Shown: positions 1 through 8,278 of the stretch, one piece after another
Layout of the letters: every line of letters begins with the position of its first letter
Position numbering within the stretch: position 1 is the stretch's first letter
NCBI GenBank assembly: GCA_965208525.1
Contig: OZ242340.1
Location: forward strand, 806,001 to 870,000
DNA from: VXYL01 sp965208525
GTDB lineage: Bacteria > Pseudomonadota > Gammaproteobacteria > Pseudomonadales > Azotimanducaceae
Reading direction: 5' to 3'
Length of the DNA stretch: 64,000 nt
The notes under the pieces: model-generated
Told to the model about the DNA's origin: nothing
The model's database searches: none
The model's input: the letters and a program-made list of their open reading frames with translations, nothing else
Position numbers and translations under genes: made by a program

Positions 1-2
1 TG

Positions 3-77
3 TGCGACCTATACGGGCTGACCGCAGAAGAGCTCAATCTGCTTGCCAAGACGCAGCGGAAGTTAGGTGACGGTTGA
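3..77 (+). CDS. C-terminal tail of a gene entering from the left, possibly a DNA methyltransferase (partial)
   Basis: An open frame runs in from the left edge and stops at TGA 75-77. Its last residues include the string LYGLTAEEL. Eco57I-like and other N6-adenine methyltransferases often end in such a segment (LYGL followed by an acidic pair), so a second restriction-modification gene may lie just outside the window. It would converge on the minus-strand remnant that ends at 63, overlapping it by about 15 bases. Only about 24 residues are visible, so the family assignment is weak. Confidence 0.35.
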   Translation, partial: CDLYGLTAEELNLLAKTQRKLGDG

Positions 78-837
78 CTTTTCAATCGCTTGCCGCTCCC
101 GCATGGAAATGCCGTAGGACTCGTACACGAAGTCCTCGAGGTCGGACTCAAGCGCCCCTACCTTTGCCGGCGTCCCCACGTCCATAGCGGCCAAAAGGTC
201 ATCGACCATCCGCTCAACCGTTGGGGTATTGTTGATTGCGACAGGGATTGGGATCGCCTCTACTGTGACAGCGAACCATCTAGCCGTCCCCATGCCGGAC
301 GTCACGGTGTTCTTGTTAACGTACCATGTAATCAACGACGAGTTGAGAAACGCCGCCAACAGCTTCATCATCGGACCGTGCATGAAGTAGACAGTGTTCG
401 TACAGAAGGTTTCCGTCCCGGCAGGCGCATACGAAAACCTGCCTTCTGGCGTGAGGTCCATCCAGAAGAGCTTTTCCTCCCCGAATCGTTCATGGTAAGC
501 GCAGTTACGGAGATTGTACGGTGTGATTCCTTGGTCCTGGCGCCGGGCCAGGTGGTCAGTGAAGCCGTCCAGATGAGCCTTTATCGCAGGATAGTCCTCG
601 ACGTTTATCGGTGGCGCGCCATCGTGGCCGTTGTGCGTGTCGATCAGCCAAAGACCTGCCCAATTTGCGCGGTAACGCGCTATATCGCGACCCCGTAAGC
701 ACCGGTTTGATTATTTCTTTCGAGCGTGGATCCTCAGCAATCAGGCGATCTCGTAGCGCCGTATCGACGACGAAGGCCTCGTTGTAACCGGTTTTTATTC
801 CATAGTAAATGGATGTACCCGGAAGGACCGGTTGTAC
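63..837 (-). pseudogene. Remnant of a Type IIG (Eco57I-like) restriction-modification enzyme, target-recognition end
   Basis: On the minus strand the translation contains YYGIKTGYNEAF, then RLIAEDPRSKEIIKP, then RGRDIARYRAN, then LWLIDTHNG, NLRNCAYHERF and LNSSLITWYVNKNTV. These occur in this order in the C-terminal specificity region of Eco57I-class Type IIG enzymes. The copy is broken. The frame shifts near 697-703, between the IIKPVL and RGRDIARY blocks, where one extra base explains the shift. An in-frame stop lies at 838-840, and the whole nuclease and methyltransferase part is missing. The intact recombinase gene starts about 30 bp beyond the break, so insertion of that element is a plausible cause of truncation (inference). 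Confidence 0.75.
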
Positions 838-869
838 TCAGTCGGCAATTTCTTAACGGGGACTTATCC

Positions 870-1835
870 ATGATTGATTCAGCAGCAGACAATTCGGCGG
901 TCTTGGGGTCGCATTTTTGTGAGGACGTGTTGCGTGAAGCGGCTCGGGCGGAAAACACGCGAGTAGCGTATGAGAAGGGCTGGCGCTGCTTTGTGGCCTG
1001 GTGCGAGGAGGTGAACGTGACTCCGCGAGAGGCGAGTTCACAAGACATCGTCAGGTTCCTCGTCGCGATGGCGACCATGGGCCGATCTGGCGGCAAGCCT
1101 CTTGCACTGAACACCCTCAGGCTCTATCGCAGTGGGCTGAACGATCGATGGCGTCGGATGGGCTCGAAGTCGCCAGCGGCGGCAAGGGTCGTCGATGAGG
1201 TGCTAAAAGGCCTGGCTAGGCTTCGGGGGGACACGCCGCGCCGAGTGAAGGCTCTGCGGGAGCATCAGATACTGGCGATGTTGGAGTCATGTGGAGGGGG
1301 GCTGCATGGGCTTCGGGACGCTGCGATCTTGTCACTGGGATTCGCGGCGGCGCTCCGCCGATCGGAGTTGTGCTGCCTGCGGATGGACGACCTCGAACGC
1401 AAAGAGGATGACGGGATGGTGGTCCATCTGCGAAGGTCGAAAACGGATGCGGGAGGGTCCGGGCAGAGGGTGGCGGTGATTGAAGGGAAGGCTGTAATGC
1501 CCGTCGCCCATGTGGACCGTTGGCTTCGGGAGTCTGGGATCAGGAACGGGTTCGTCTTTCAGACACTAAGACGCGGTGGCATTGCATCGGGTCGACCACT
1601 CGATCCTGGCGACGTTGCTCGGATCGTGAAACGGCACGCACGAAGGATCGGCCTTGAGCCGCGGGAGTACTCTGGGCACTCCCTGCGAGCAGGGTTCGTG
1701 ACAAGTGCGGCGGTGCACCGGGCGAGGATAGACAAGATCATGGAGGTGACCCGACACAGGAGCGCCGAAACGGTGCTGAAGTACATTCGCGACGAGGAAT
1801 CGTTCGTCGATCATGCGGGTGCGGCGTTTCTTTGA
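870..1835 (+). CDS. Tyrosine recombinase / phage-type integrase
   Basis: A 321-residue protein with the layout of a tyrosine site-specific recombinase. An N-terminal core-binding domain (about residues 15-110, including TRVAYEKGWRCFVAWC) is followed by a catalytic domain. The first catalytic Arg lies in ALRRSELC (about 163), the H-x-x-R pair in GHSLRAGF (about 269), the downstream His in TRHRSAETV, and the nucleophilic Tyr in LKYIRDEES (about 303). I prefer ATG 870 (MIDSAADNS), because the extra 48 codons back to 726 overlap the neighbouring restriction-enzyme remnant and look non-coding. It probably mobilised part of this region. It differs from the module A and B recombinases and from the P4-type enzyme at 57,645. 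Confidence 0.85.
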   Translation: MIDSAADNSAVLGSHFCEDVLREAARAENTRVAYEKGWRCFVAWCEEVNVTPREASSQDIVRFLVAMATMGRSGGKPLALNTLRLYRSGLNDRWRRMGSKSPAAARVVDEVLKGLARLRGDTPRRVKALREHQILAMLESCGGGLHGLRDAAILSLGFAAALRRSELCCLRMDDLERKEDDGMVVHLRRSKTDAGGSGQRVAVIEGKAVMPVAHVDRWLRESGIRNGFVFQTLRRGGIASGRPLDPGDVARIVKRHARRIGLEPREYSGHSLRAGFVTSAAVHRARIDKIMEVTRHRSAETVLKYIRDEESFVDHAGAAFL

Positions 1836-1887
1836 TGGGCCAGACGCACGCTCCAATGGTGCACACGTCTTCGGAAGACAATGGTGA

Positions 1888-1914
1888 GGCCGGCTCCTTG
1901 CTTGGGGCCGGCCC
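1888..1914. terminator. Stem-loop between convergent genes
   Basis: GGCCGGCTCC and GGGGCCGGCC form an almost perfect inverted repeat around a six-base loop. It lies between the convergent recombinase and HTH-GTPase genes. There is no T run, so intrinsic termination is uncertain. Confidence 0.4.
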
Positions 1915-1967
1915 CGGATCATCTCGGTGGGCGATATTTGGCGTAGGCAGGGGATTCGTGCGCAAGC

Positions 1968-4142
1968 TCACCCGTCGGAGGAATCGGTGACGTGCTCGTC
2001 GACCAGTCGGAGCATCGGTTGGATGACCTTTTCGTCCCATAGCACCTGAGCCACGGACTCAAGCGCGTCTCGCAGTTCCACCTGCTTTTCGAACCATTTT
2101 TCTATCAGGTCGTGGACGCGACGCTTGAATCCGGCTCCGCGCCCCCATTGGTCAGCGCACTCCGTCCAAAGACGGTTGGCCTGAAGCAAAGGTTCCCGGT
2201 ACACCTCAACGCCGGCAGTCTGGAGAGCATCGGCGAAATCGGTCTTGGACGCGGCGACGCTGTGTTCGATCTGAGAGATGACGTTCCGGGCGGGGTGCAG
2301 TCCAGGGTTGGCCTTCATCTCCTCAAGGCGCATCTGTACACCTGTGAACCAGGCATCAGTGCGGAGGAATCCGTCACGGGCGGCGCCGATCCCGGTTTGG
2401 TGTCCGATGCTAAGCCCTGAGTACTGTCCGTTTCGCCTTGCTGACGCCCAAAGAGTGGCCGCGTGTCGGACTTGATTGACAGCGGCAAGCGCCGCGCGAT
2501 AGGCGTCACGTCGTTTGGGAGCAAGTTCGGAGTTGGAATCGAGAAATGCTCGCAATTGCGTGGCGACCTCCTCCATGGCGGCGTTCACCGCTTCAACTTC
2601 ATGGTTCTCGATGAGACCGTCGATGGCCGTGCAGAGGTCCCGGACGCGATCGGACTGGGTCCGTCGCATTCGGGCGACTTGGTCCAGTATGGAGTGCCGG
2701 ACGCTGGCGGCGTTGTCAACTTCGACGTTCAGGAAGTGGAACGGGATGGCGTGCAAATCATCCTCAGGACCGGTGATCGTGCGAGCGATCTGTTCGCGCT
2801 TTAGCTCGTAGCCATCCTCATCGTCGATCGCGAAGTCGCCGGCATCGTCCTTCATCGACGTCGCCTCGCCTGAGCGAGGAAGCGCTAGCACTGAGAGCTT
2901 GCGGGCTGCACGCTGATCGGGGAACGTCCGGCGCATGTGCTGCAAGAGGGCGCGGACGGCTTGACTTGGGGCGTCGTTGAAGCGGGTGCAAAGCACGATG
3001 GCCGTACGAGGGTCTCGGAGGCGGGCATCAATGTCCTCACGAACGACCAGGTCGTCGACGCCTTTGGTGTCGATGATGGTCACATCCAGGCCGATCTCGG
3101 CGGCGGTGAAATCGGGGACGATCAGGTCGATGGAGCGAGGAAGCAGAAAGTCGGGATGGCGGCCATTGTTGATGGACTTGAAGCAGTCGGCGAGCCAGGT
3201 TTGGGGAGAAGCTGCCCGAGCGGGTTCAAACCAGATCTCACGCTGGCTCCGGTTTGGAAGCTGCATGGCGTCCAGGACCTTAGTGCGCAGCTCCTCTTCG
3301 GACTCGCAACCGTCAACGAGTTCAGCGAGCAGGTCTCGACGGCTTCGCTTGCCGTCCGGCGTAGTGTCTCGGCGAGTGGTCAGTCCCGCCATGTTGCGGA
3401 TAGCGCGCTCGTACTCTCGTCCGACCCCGACGGATTCGGCCTGGGGCGGGGAATTGTCGCCAGATTGTGTCCATTTGGATGTGCACAGATCCGCGACCAA
3501 CTGGCGGAACTCTGCATCCGGCATCGGTTGAACGACGATGCCGAATGCGGGTCCGCGACGAATGCAGACTTCGCAGACGGTAGTACCCCCTCCGCCAGCC
3601 TCGAGCAAGACGCGGTCAGTGAGCTTGGCGCTCTCATTGACAGGTAGCAGCAGGTCGTAGAGGAAGCTAAGCGCTGTGGACTTGCCAACTCCGATCTCGC
3701 CGACAAAGGCGATGTTCTGGGCGACATCCCCGAGGTAGCGGGCGGCTGCGGTGAGGAGGTCAGTCTGACGTTCCAACTGGCGGCGGAGGGGCCAAGGAGC
3801 GTCGGCTGTGAGGGAGAAGTCGGCGGCGATCGATAGCGTCTCCTCTGCAAGGCGAATGGTGCCGGCGTCGGGATTCCAAAAGTCCGGACGCTCGAGGTGA
3901 TGCCAGTCCGCCCGTAGAAACGTGACGTAGCGCGGTGCATCCTTCGACCCGAGTTGCTTGAGGGCCTCGAGAACGGCGCGACACTCCTGTTCACTGGCGG
4001 CACCGCTTTGTTCGATCCGCGAAAGGCGACTCTGGTCGATCCCGGCCTCGGCGGCGACGTCTCGCTGACTGAGTTGGAGGGCGGTACGCAGGCGCATTAC
4101 GGTCTGTCCAAAACTGGGCAGGATGACGGGCGTCTCTGACAT
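1968..4142 (-). CDS. XRE-type HTH fused to a dynamin-like P-loop GTPase
   Basis: A 724-residue cytoplasmic protein. Residues 11-65 form an XRE/Cro-type helix-turn-helix (LQLSQRDVAAEAGIDQSRLS). After a linker comes a P-loop, GEIGVGKS (148-155), then IIDTKGVDD (about 355), which matches the G3 DxxG motif, then VLCTRFND, a possible G4. The last 250 residues are rich in predicted helix, as in dynamin stalks. No membrane segment is seen. The architecture suggests a GTPase that also binds DNA and may control its own promoter. The palindrome at 4221-4240 lies about 80 bp upstream of the start. It is divergent from the NYN gene. Bacterial dynamin-like proteins are known in antiphage and membrane-stress roles, but a role here is inference. 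Confidence 0.75.
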   Translation of the reverse strand: MSETPVILPSFGQTVMRLRTALQLSQRDVAAEAGIDQSRLSRIEQSGAASEQECRAVLEALKQLGSKDAPRYVTFLRADWHHLERPDFWNPDAGTIRLAEETLSIAADFSLTADAPWPLRRQLERQTDLLTAAARYLGDVAQNIAFVGEIGVGKSTALSFLYDLLLPVNESAKLTDRVLLEAGGGGTTVCEVCIRRGPAFGIVVQPMPDAEFRQLVADLCTSKWTQSGDNSPPQAESVGVGREYERAIRNMAGLTTRRDTTPDGKRSRRDLLAELVDGCESEEELRTKVLDAMQLPNRSQREIWFEPARAASPQTWLADCFKSINNGRHPDFLLPRSIDLIVPDFTAAEIGLDVTIIDTKGVDDLVVREDIDARLRDPRTAIVLCTRFNDAPSQAVRALLQHMRRTFPDQRAARKLSVLALPRSGEATSMKDDAGDFAIDDEDGYELKREQIARTITGPEDDLHAIPFHFLNVEVDNAASVRHSILDQVARMRRTQSDRVRDLCTAIDGLIENHEVEAVNAAMEEVATQLRAFLDSNSELAPKRRDAYRAALAAVNQVRHAATLWASARRNGQYSGLSIGHQTGIGAARDGFLRTDAWFTGVQMRLEEMKANPGLHPARNVISQIEHSVAASKTDFADALQTAGVEVYREPLLQANRLWTECADQWGRGAGFKRRVHDLIEKWFEKQVELRDALESVAQVLWDEKVIQPMLRLVDEHVTDSSDG

Positions 4143-4220
4143 TTGGCGTTACCTCCACGGAAAGACGGACGCATGGCGCACCATAGATTCGCCAATCATA
4201 TCCTTACAAGATGCATATTT

Positions 4221-4240
4221 GCAAACGCCACTTCGTTTGC
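4221..4240. promoter_or_regulatory. Palindromic operator candidate
   Basis: GCAAACG and CGTTTGC form a perfect 7-bp inverted repeat with a six-base spacer, in the divergent region between the HTH-GTPase and NYN genes. The geometry suits a dimeric XRE/Cro-type regulator. The surrounding 4,190-4,260 is AT-richer than the rest of the region, as expected for promoters. Confidence 0.5.
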
Positions 4241-4280
4241 GCTAGCATGATTGCAATGACGTGGTCAGGAGCGATACGAC

Positions 4281-4505
4281 ATGTCGCGCGAGACGGAAAG
4301 TGGGACGCTTGGGATTGACTTGAGGGCCGTCGGTGGGTATAAAGCGGGGACCATGCTCCCTAGCGTCCTGCGGGCCCGATTCGAGGCGCTGTCGCACGTT
4401 AGGGGAATACTCTGTAGATGGGCTGGGCAGCCTCGCTGTCCAGCCCATTCCCTTTATGGACCGGTGGATGCGGTTCCAGACATGAGGGGGTGGGCACATG
4501 GCTAG
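4281..4505 (+). CDS. Possible 74-residue leader ORF overlapping the NYN gene
   Basis: ATG 4281 has a good ribosome binding site (CAGGAG, about 10 bases upstream). The frame ends at TAG 4503-4505, just inside the start of the NYN gene at 4498, so translation could be coupled. The product resembles nothing I recognise. A perfect 9-bp hairpin (ATGGGCTGG / CCAGCCCAT, 4418-4448) lies inside it and could act as an attenuator or terminator instead. The reading as a real protein is therefore tentative. Confidence 0.3.
   Translation: MSRETESGTLGIDLRAVGGYKAGTMLPSVLRARFEALSHVRGILCRWAGQPRCPAHSLYGPVDAVPDMRGWAHG
4418..4448. promoter_or_regulatory. Hairpin upstream of the NYN gene
   Basis: ATGGGCTGG (4418-4426) pairs perfectly with CCAGCCCAT (4440-4448) around a 13-base loop. 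It ends 49 bases before the NYN start codon. It may be an attenuator, an RNA-binding site for the NYN protein, or the end of a short upstream transcript. Confidence 0.4.
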
Positions 4506-5085
4506 GGTGGCGGTGTTCGTTGATGGCGGCTACCTGGTCAAGGTGAGTGCAGCCGCCGGTACCAGAGTGGACGTTGGCAAGCTCGCCGCGGAGATCCGCG
4601 AGAGACTCGCCGAGTCAACCTTCGAACCATTGGATCTTGTCCGCACGTATTACTACGACTGCCTGCCATATCAGAGCAATCCTCCCACGCCGGAGGAGGC
4701 TAGCCGGTTCAGCCAGAAGAGGCGGTTTTTCGCTGCGCTACAGAATCTTCCGCGATGCACAGTGCGCGAGGGGAGGCTGATGTATCGGGGCCAGGGCTCC
4801 GACGGCAAACCCATCTTTCAGCAGAAACGGGTCGACTTGATGATTGGCCTGGATTTCGCGCTGCTGGCCGCAAAGCACCGGATCACGCATGCGGCCGTCG
4901 TGAGCGGTGATAGCGACTTGCTGCCCGCCTTCGAGGCGGCGCAACGCGAGGGCGTGGTGGTTTGTCTGGTCCACGGGCCAAGGTCGACGTACGCAAGTGA
5001 CCTGCGATCATTGGCGGACGAGCGCATAGACATGGACGATGAATTCATGGACGCGGTGCGGCAAGAGCTGAGCAACCGCCCGTAG
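4498..5085 (+). CDS. NYN (LabA/DUF88-like) PIN-fold domain protein
   Basis: A 195-residue protein made almost entirely of a NYN domain, a PIN-like fold found in RNA-processing nucleases. Acidic residues typical of the family are present: VFVDGGYLVK near the start, RVDLMIGLD in the middle, and VVSGDSDLLPAF at about 134-145, followed by a final Asp-rich helix. It is divergent from the HTH-GTPase and may share regulation through the operator candidate at 4221. Known relatives act in RNA turnover or regulation. A role with the GTPase is inferred from position only. Start ATG 4498 is preceded by GAGGGGG. Confidence 0.8.
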   Translation: MARVAVFVDGGYLVKVSAAAGTRVDVGKLAAEIRERLAESTFEPLDLVRTYYYDCLPYQSNPPTPEEASRFSQKRRFFAALQNLPRCTVREGRLMYRGQGSDGKPIFQQKRVDLMIGLDFALLAAKHRITHAAVVSGDSDLLPAFEAAQREGVVVCLVHGPRSTYASDLRSLADERIDMDDEFMDAVRQELSNRP

Positions 5086-5239
5086 GAACCTGCCCGCGAG
5101 AGGCAGTCAGTTCCGAGGGACGGCGTTGGCGTAACCGGGCGCCTGGGTGGGCATTCGGCGGCGCCAAGAGCAAGCTCGTGAGTCCTGATCGCCAACCAAG
5201 CAACGCTGGAGACGGCGGGCCTCGGCGAGGTTAGCGGGG

Positions 5240-5705
5240 GCAAGCGGTCGAGTTGTGCTGTAAGTAAGGCCTCGCGTTCGACCGATGCTTGCGATCGGTT
5301 GACGCTGAGCGGAATCACGGGTCACTACTCCGGTCATCCTATTCGCACCCGTTCCGTCCTTTCGGACTACGCCGGCACTGTTCACGCGTTTCGCCCATGT
5401 CGCGGGCGGCGGTTCCCTTTGGGTCAGTGGAACGTCTGCAACGCCTTGTGGGCGCCTCCCGTTTTGGTCAGCCGGGTGCTGTGGATCGAAGCGAAACTGC
5501 TGGAATTCCCGCGTTCCGCCGCGATCTCCGGCCCTTTTGGGGCCGTCTCCCGTTGTGGTCAGCCGGGGTGGCTGGGTTGACTCGACGCGCGCTGCTGGAT
5601 CACCCGCAGCACGCACTTGAATCGCACGTTCCTTTCGGAACATCTCTCCGTTGTTCTGCCTGGTGGAGGAGACCATGTCCGGGTCGCAGATCCCGGCGCT
5701 GACGT
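5240..5705 (-). ncRNA. Structured multi-hairpin noncoding RNA of module A
   Basis: No convincing gene lies between 5,086 and 5,949. Read on the minus strand, this stretch starts with GCCGGGATCTGC-ACCCGG. About four units follow, each with a CCGGCTGACCA-like box, then CGGGAG, then a short hairpin (for example GGCCC-CAAAA-GGGCC and GTTCC-GAAA-GGAAC). It ends with block R2 (5240-5393), which holds GTCC-GAAA-GGAC and CCGAT-CGCAAGC-ATCGG hairpins. The same order of elements occurs at 47,829-48,138 beside the second copy of the module. Hairpin loops are conserved while some stem bases differ, which favours a functional RNA or single-stranded DNA structure. Confidence 0.6.
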
Positions 5706-5824
5706 GCCTCTAGGAGGCACGGTTTTGAGGTTCGGCGCGGACTCTACAGACCTCTCGGACCCATGGCAAACAGGTGCGCGGAAGGGCTGCGCGCGAGATG
5801 TTGCGCGGTTCGGCGGAAGCCCAG

Positions 5825-5873
5825 CCCCGACGCTGTGGGACGCGACTTTCAAGTCCGTCCCACAGCGTCGGGG
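5825..5873. repeat. 18-bp perfect inverted repeat
   Basis: CCCCGACGCTGTGGGACG (5825-5842) and its exact complement (5856-5873) flank a 13-base loop. It lies just after the end of the membrane coiled-coil gene on the minus strand and before the multi-hairpin RNA. Module B has a similar 15-bp perfect hairpin at 47,600-47,650, also ahead of its RNA. It could be a terminator without a U tract or a recombination site. Confidence 0.6.
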
Positions 5874-5949
5874 CGCGAGGCGCGTTTCGCGACGGTGTTT
5901 CGGCCCGGTGGTCGGGGCGACATGCCGCGTTTTCTGCGGCAGTTTGCGG

Positions 5950-6441
5950 CTAGTGGCGGTCCGGTAGCGCGGAACCGGGTGGGTCGGGCGACGTGGAAGC
6001 CTTCGCCCCGGCCTTCAGCGCGCGGTCGCGCTCCCGCGTGATCTGGCGCAGGTTGCGCCGGAACTCGGCGCGCTGGCCCTTGACGGCGACCAGTTGCCGC
6101 TGGGTGTCCTCGAGCTGCCTCTGGAGGCGCCGGCAGTCGTCGCGGGCGACGCCGAGCTGGTCGTCGCGGTACTTGCGGTCGAGCCACTCGCGGCGGATGC
6201 GCAGCGCGAGTTGGATGTGTAGTTCGGAAGCGGAGAAGCCGATGGCGAGCGCCACCAGGAACACCACGGTGGCGAGGATGCCGACGATCACCGAGTGCTG
6301 GAGCAGGATGTTCCAGCCTTCGAGGACGACGGCGTCGGTAGCCCGGTCGACGAGCACGAGGCCCTCGACGCGCTCGCGGGCGTTCAGGGCCAGCAGGACG
6401 GCGCCCGCGATCAGGGCGATGACCAGGAACAGGATGAACAC
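5950..6441 (-). CDS. Small membrane protein with C-terminal coiled coil (module A)
   Basis: A 163-residue protein. The first 20 residues (FILFLVIALIAGAVLLAL) and residues about 48-70 (HSVIVGILATVVFLVALAIG) are hydrophobic and likely span the membrane. Residues about 95-140 are charged and heptad-like (RRLQRQLEDTQRQLVAVKGQ), probably a cytoplasmic coiled coil. It starts at GTG 6441, two bases after the stop of the 91-residue gene, and closes the HTH-recombinase operon. I do not recognise the family. The equivalent position in module B holds a different coiled-coil protein with no membrane segment. Confidence 0.6.
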   Translation of the reverse strand: MFILFLVIALIAGAVLLALNARERVEGLVLVDRATDAVVLEGWNILLQHSVIVGILATVVFLVALAIGFSASELHIQLALRIRREWLDRKYRDDQLGVARDDCRRLQRQLEDTQRQLVAVKGQRAEFRRNLRQITRERDRALKAGAKASTSPDPPGSALPDRH

Positions 6442-6443
6442 GG

Positions 6444-6719
6444 CTACCGGCCTCCCCTGCGGCGACGGCCGGCGCGCGGCACACCGGCGGATCGCTGCGG
6501 ATCGGATGCCGAGGGCATCTCGAAACCCCTCTTCCGGAGCGCCCGTTCGAGGCGTTGCTCGATGTCGCCGTAGTCGTCGCGCACCGGCGCGTCCAGAAGG
6601 GCGGCCTCGATGCGCGCGGCGAGATCCCGGTAGTAGTCGCGGGAGTCCTTGATGCGTTCGATCAGCCGGACGGTGCTGTTGGACCGCGGGCTGACCGGTT
6701 CCCGCGGCGGGCGGCTCAC
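6444..6719 (-). CDS. 91-residue charged helical protein (module A)
   Basis: It starts at GTG 6719, which overlaps the recombinase stop codon (GTGA), so the two are translationally coupled. The product has Ser/Pro/Arg-rich ends and a helical middle (RLIERIKDSRDYYRDLAARI, then DIEQRLERALRKRGFEMP). No known domain is visible. Its place directly after the recombinase matches the coiled-coil protein at 49,302 in module B, so it may be a recombination accessory factor (inference). Confidence 0.55.
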   Translation of the reverse strand: MSRPPREPVSPRSNSTVRLIERIKDSRDYYRDLAARIEAALLDAPVRDDYGDIEQRLERALRKRGFEMPSASDPQRSAGVPRAGRRRRGGR

Positions 6720-7624
6720 CTCAGATACTCCCGCGTGATCCCGGGGCGGAAATGACCAAGCTCCTGGCTGACGACTTCCAGCGCGTCGTCGTAGCGGAGA
6801 CCGCGCTGCAGTTCGGCCATGCGCTCCTGGGCGAACGAATGCCGCAGGCCGTGGGCGCCACGGCTCCAGCCGAGCGCGCTCGTCGAGGCGCGGGAGAAGC
6901 TGCGGCTCCACGCCTCGCCGCCGCCGATGTCGTAGTGGGACAGGTAGCGGATCTCGCGATCGGTGATGCGGGTCGGCTCGTCGAGGCGGCGCTCCTCGAG
7001 GCGCGCGGCCAGATCGTCGGAAACGCGGACGAGACGCACCAGGCCGCCCTTGCCGACGACGGTGTAGTCGTTTCCGGGGCGGCCGTCGAACTTCTCCGGG
7101 CGTGCGGGCCGGACGTCCGGGGGGCGCTCGTCGGGGCGGGCCAGCGTCAGCAGCTCGTGCGCGCGCAGTCCGGCCGCGTAGGCGACTTGGGTGGCGAGCG
7201 CGTTCCGCGCGTTCTGCCGGGCGGCGACCATCGGGACCTGGTGCCGGGCGTAGGCCCGCCCCTCCCGATGGGGCGGCTTGTGCGATTTGACGATGTGTAG
7301 TCTGCCGGCAACGGGCAGCAGCCGGCGGACGTGGACCAGGTACTTCTGGAGCGCGAGGCGGTGGCCATCGAGGGCCTTCTGGCCGAGGTCGGCGGCGCGC
7401 GAGCGGAGGTAGGCGTCGGCCCTTTCCGGGTTGAGGTCGAGCAGTTCCATACCGTCCGGGGCGATGTGGCGGGCGATCTGGGCCAGGTACTGGCGGACGC
7501 CCCGCACGGTGCCCCTGGACGGCTTCTTGCCGGGCGTGCGGCTCAGGACCTTGAGGTTGACCAGACGGCCAACGGCGTCCCTGGCCTGCTGCTCAGGGGA
7601 TGGAAGCTTGCGGAACTTCGGCAC
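6716..7624 (-). CDS. Tyrosine recombinase of module A
   Basis: A 302-residue tyrosine recombinase. A core-binding region covers about residues 15-110. The catalytic residues are Arg in AAGLRAHELL (about 151), Lys in VVGKGGLVR (about 199), His/Arg in HGLRHSFAQE (about 263), His in ELGHFRPG and Tyr in ITREYLR at the extreme C terminus. It resembles the recombinase at 48,397 along its whole length, including the LGQKALD, GLRAHELLTL and GWSRGAHGLRHS blocks. It is the second gene of an HTH-recombinase-coil operon and starts at GTG 7624, nine bases after the HTH stop. Substrate sites are unknown; the structured RNA or R1 repeats are candidates. Confidence 0.85.
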   Translation of the reverse strand: MPKFRKLPSPEQQARDAVGRLVNLKVLSRTPGKKPSRGTVRGVRQYLAQIARHIAPDGMELLDLNPERADAYLRSRAADLGQKALDGHRLALQKYLVHVRRLLPVAGRLHIVKSHKPPHREGRAYARHQVPMVAARQNARNALATQVAYAAGLRAHELLTLARPDERPPDVRPARPEKFDGRPGNDYTVVGKGGLVRLVRVSDDLAARLEERRLDEPTRITDREIRYLSHYDIGGGEAWSRSFSRASTSALGWSRGAHGLRHSFAQERMAELQRGLRYDDALEVVSQELGHFRPGITREYLR

Positions 7625-7633
7625 GGAGGACGG

Positions 7634-7882
7634 TCAGCCCCGGCCGCGGCGGCGCAGCCAGCGGCCGACGGTGGTCTGGTGGACACGCACGCGCCGAGCC
7701 GCGAGCCAGCGCTGCAACTCGGCGACGCTGGCGCCCGCGTCGTACAGGGCGAGCAGTTCGTGCGTGTGGCGGTCGAGGCGGGAGGGAGCGCGGCGGCGGC
7801 GACGCCGCGCCCGGGTGTCGGCCTTCAGGTGCGCCACCTCGGCGGCGGCGTCGAAGGACAGCCTGTGGTGCGGGCGGGACAA
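7634..7882 (-). CDS. Small HTH protein of module A
   Basis: An 82-residue basic protein. Residues about 30-80 (SRLDRHTHELLALYDAGAS, then AELQRWLAARRVRV, then TTVGRWLRRRG) have the spacing of a recombinase- or Hin-type helix-turn-helix that reads a site through its last helix. The small protein at 48,159 shares the motifs FDAAAEVA, PSRLDRH and ARWL-like blocks. It precedes the recombinase by nine bases and is probably an excisionase or regulator (inference). The start is uncertain: TTG 7882 is used here because upstream codons look non-coding. Confidence 0.7.
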   Translation of the reverse strand: MSRPHHRLSFDAAAEVAHLKADTRARRRRRRAPSRLDRHTHELLALYDAGASVAELQRWLAARRVRVHQTTVGRWLRRRGRG

Positions 7883-7984
7883 AGCGGTTCGTCATCGGCC
7901 GGGCCGCGTGAGCGGACTGCCGGCTGCGGTGGGGATCGAGGGAAGGCGCATGGATGGATCGTAAGCCATGCGCAGGCGTAAAAT

Positions 7985-8186
7985 CAAATAAAAAAAGGTT
8001 TTTTATCAATAGGATAGGAGAACCTTGCGGGTCTCTCTGGCGCCTTTCGGCGCGTTCTGCCGACTCGTGGCGCGGGTGGCGTGGCGCTCGCCGCGCAGGG
8101 AAGGATGGTGTCCGGGAGACGATGCCGCGGAGCATCGCGGTCCATGCGACGCGCAATCGCACGGGAAAGCGGCGCGGACACCATCC
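7985..8186 (-). other. Structured intergenic region of module A
   Basis: The 396 bases between the Cys-rich and HTH genes (7,883-8,278) hold no gene. GGATGGTGTCCG (8103-8114) pairs perfectly with CGGACACCATCC (8175-8186). The enclosed 60 bases contain a further GATGC/GCATC stem, so a branched RNA is likely. An AT-only 7-bp hairpin with a T run (TAAAAAA / TTTTTTA, 7989-8005) could terminate a transcript in either direction. It stands out in this GC-rich DNA. Confidence 0.5.
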
Positions 8187-8278
8187 CGCCTGCCAGGGTG
8201 ACGGCGGCTTCTGAGAGCGTCTGGGAGGCCGAGGCGTGCCGAACTGAGCCGACGCGCCTCGACCGTGGAGAGGAACGG

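Noticed and set aside
5240..5400. Group II intron start (GTGCGA) in R2
   Set aside because: No reverse transcriptase gene or domain V-like hairpin is seen, and the match is only a few bases.
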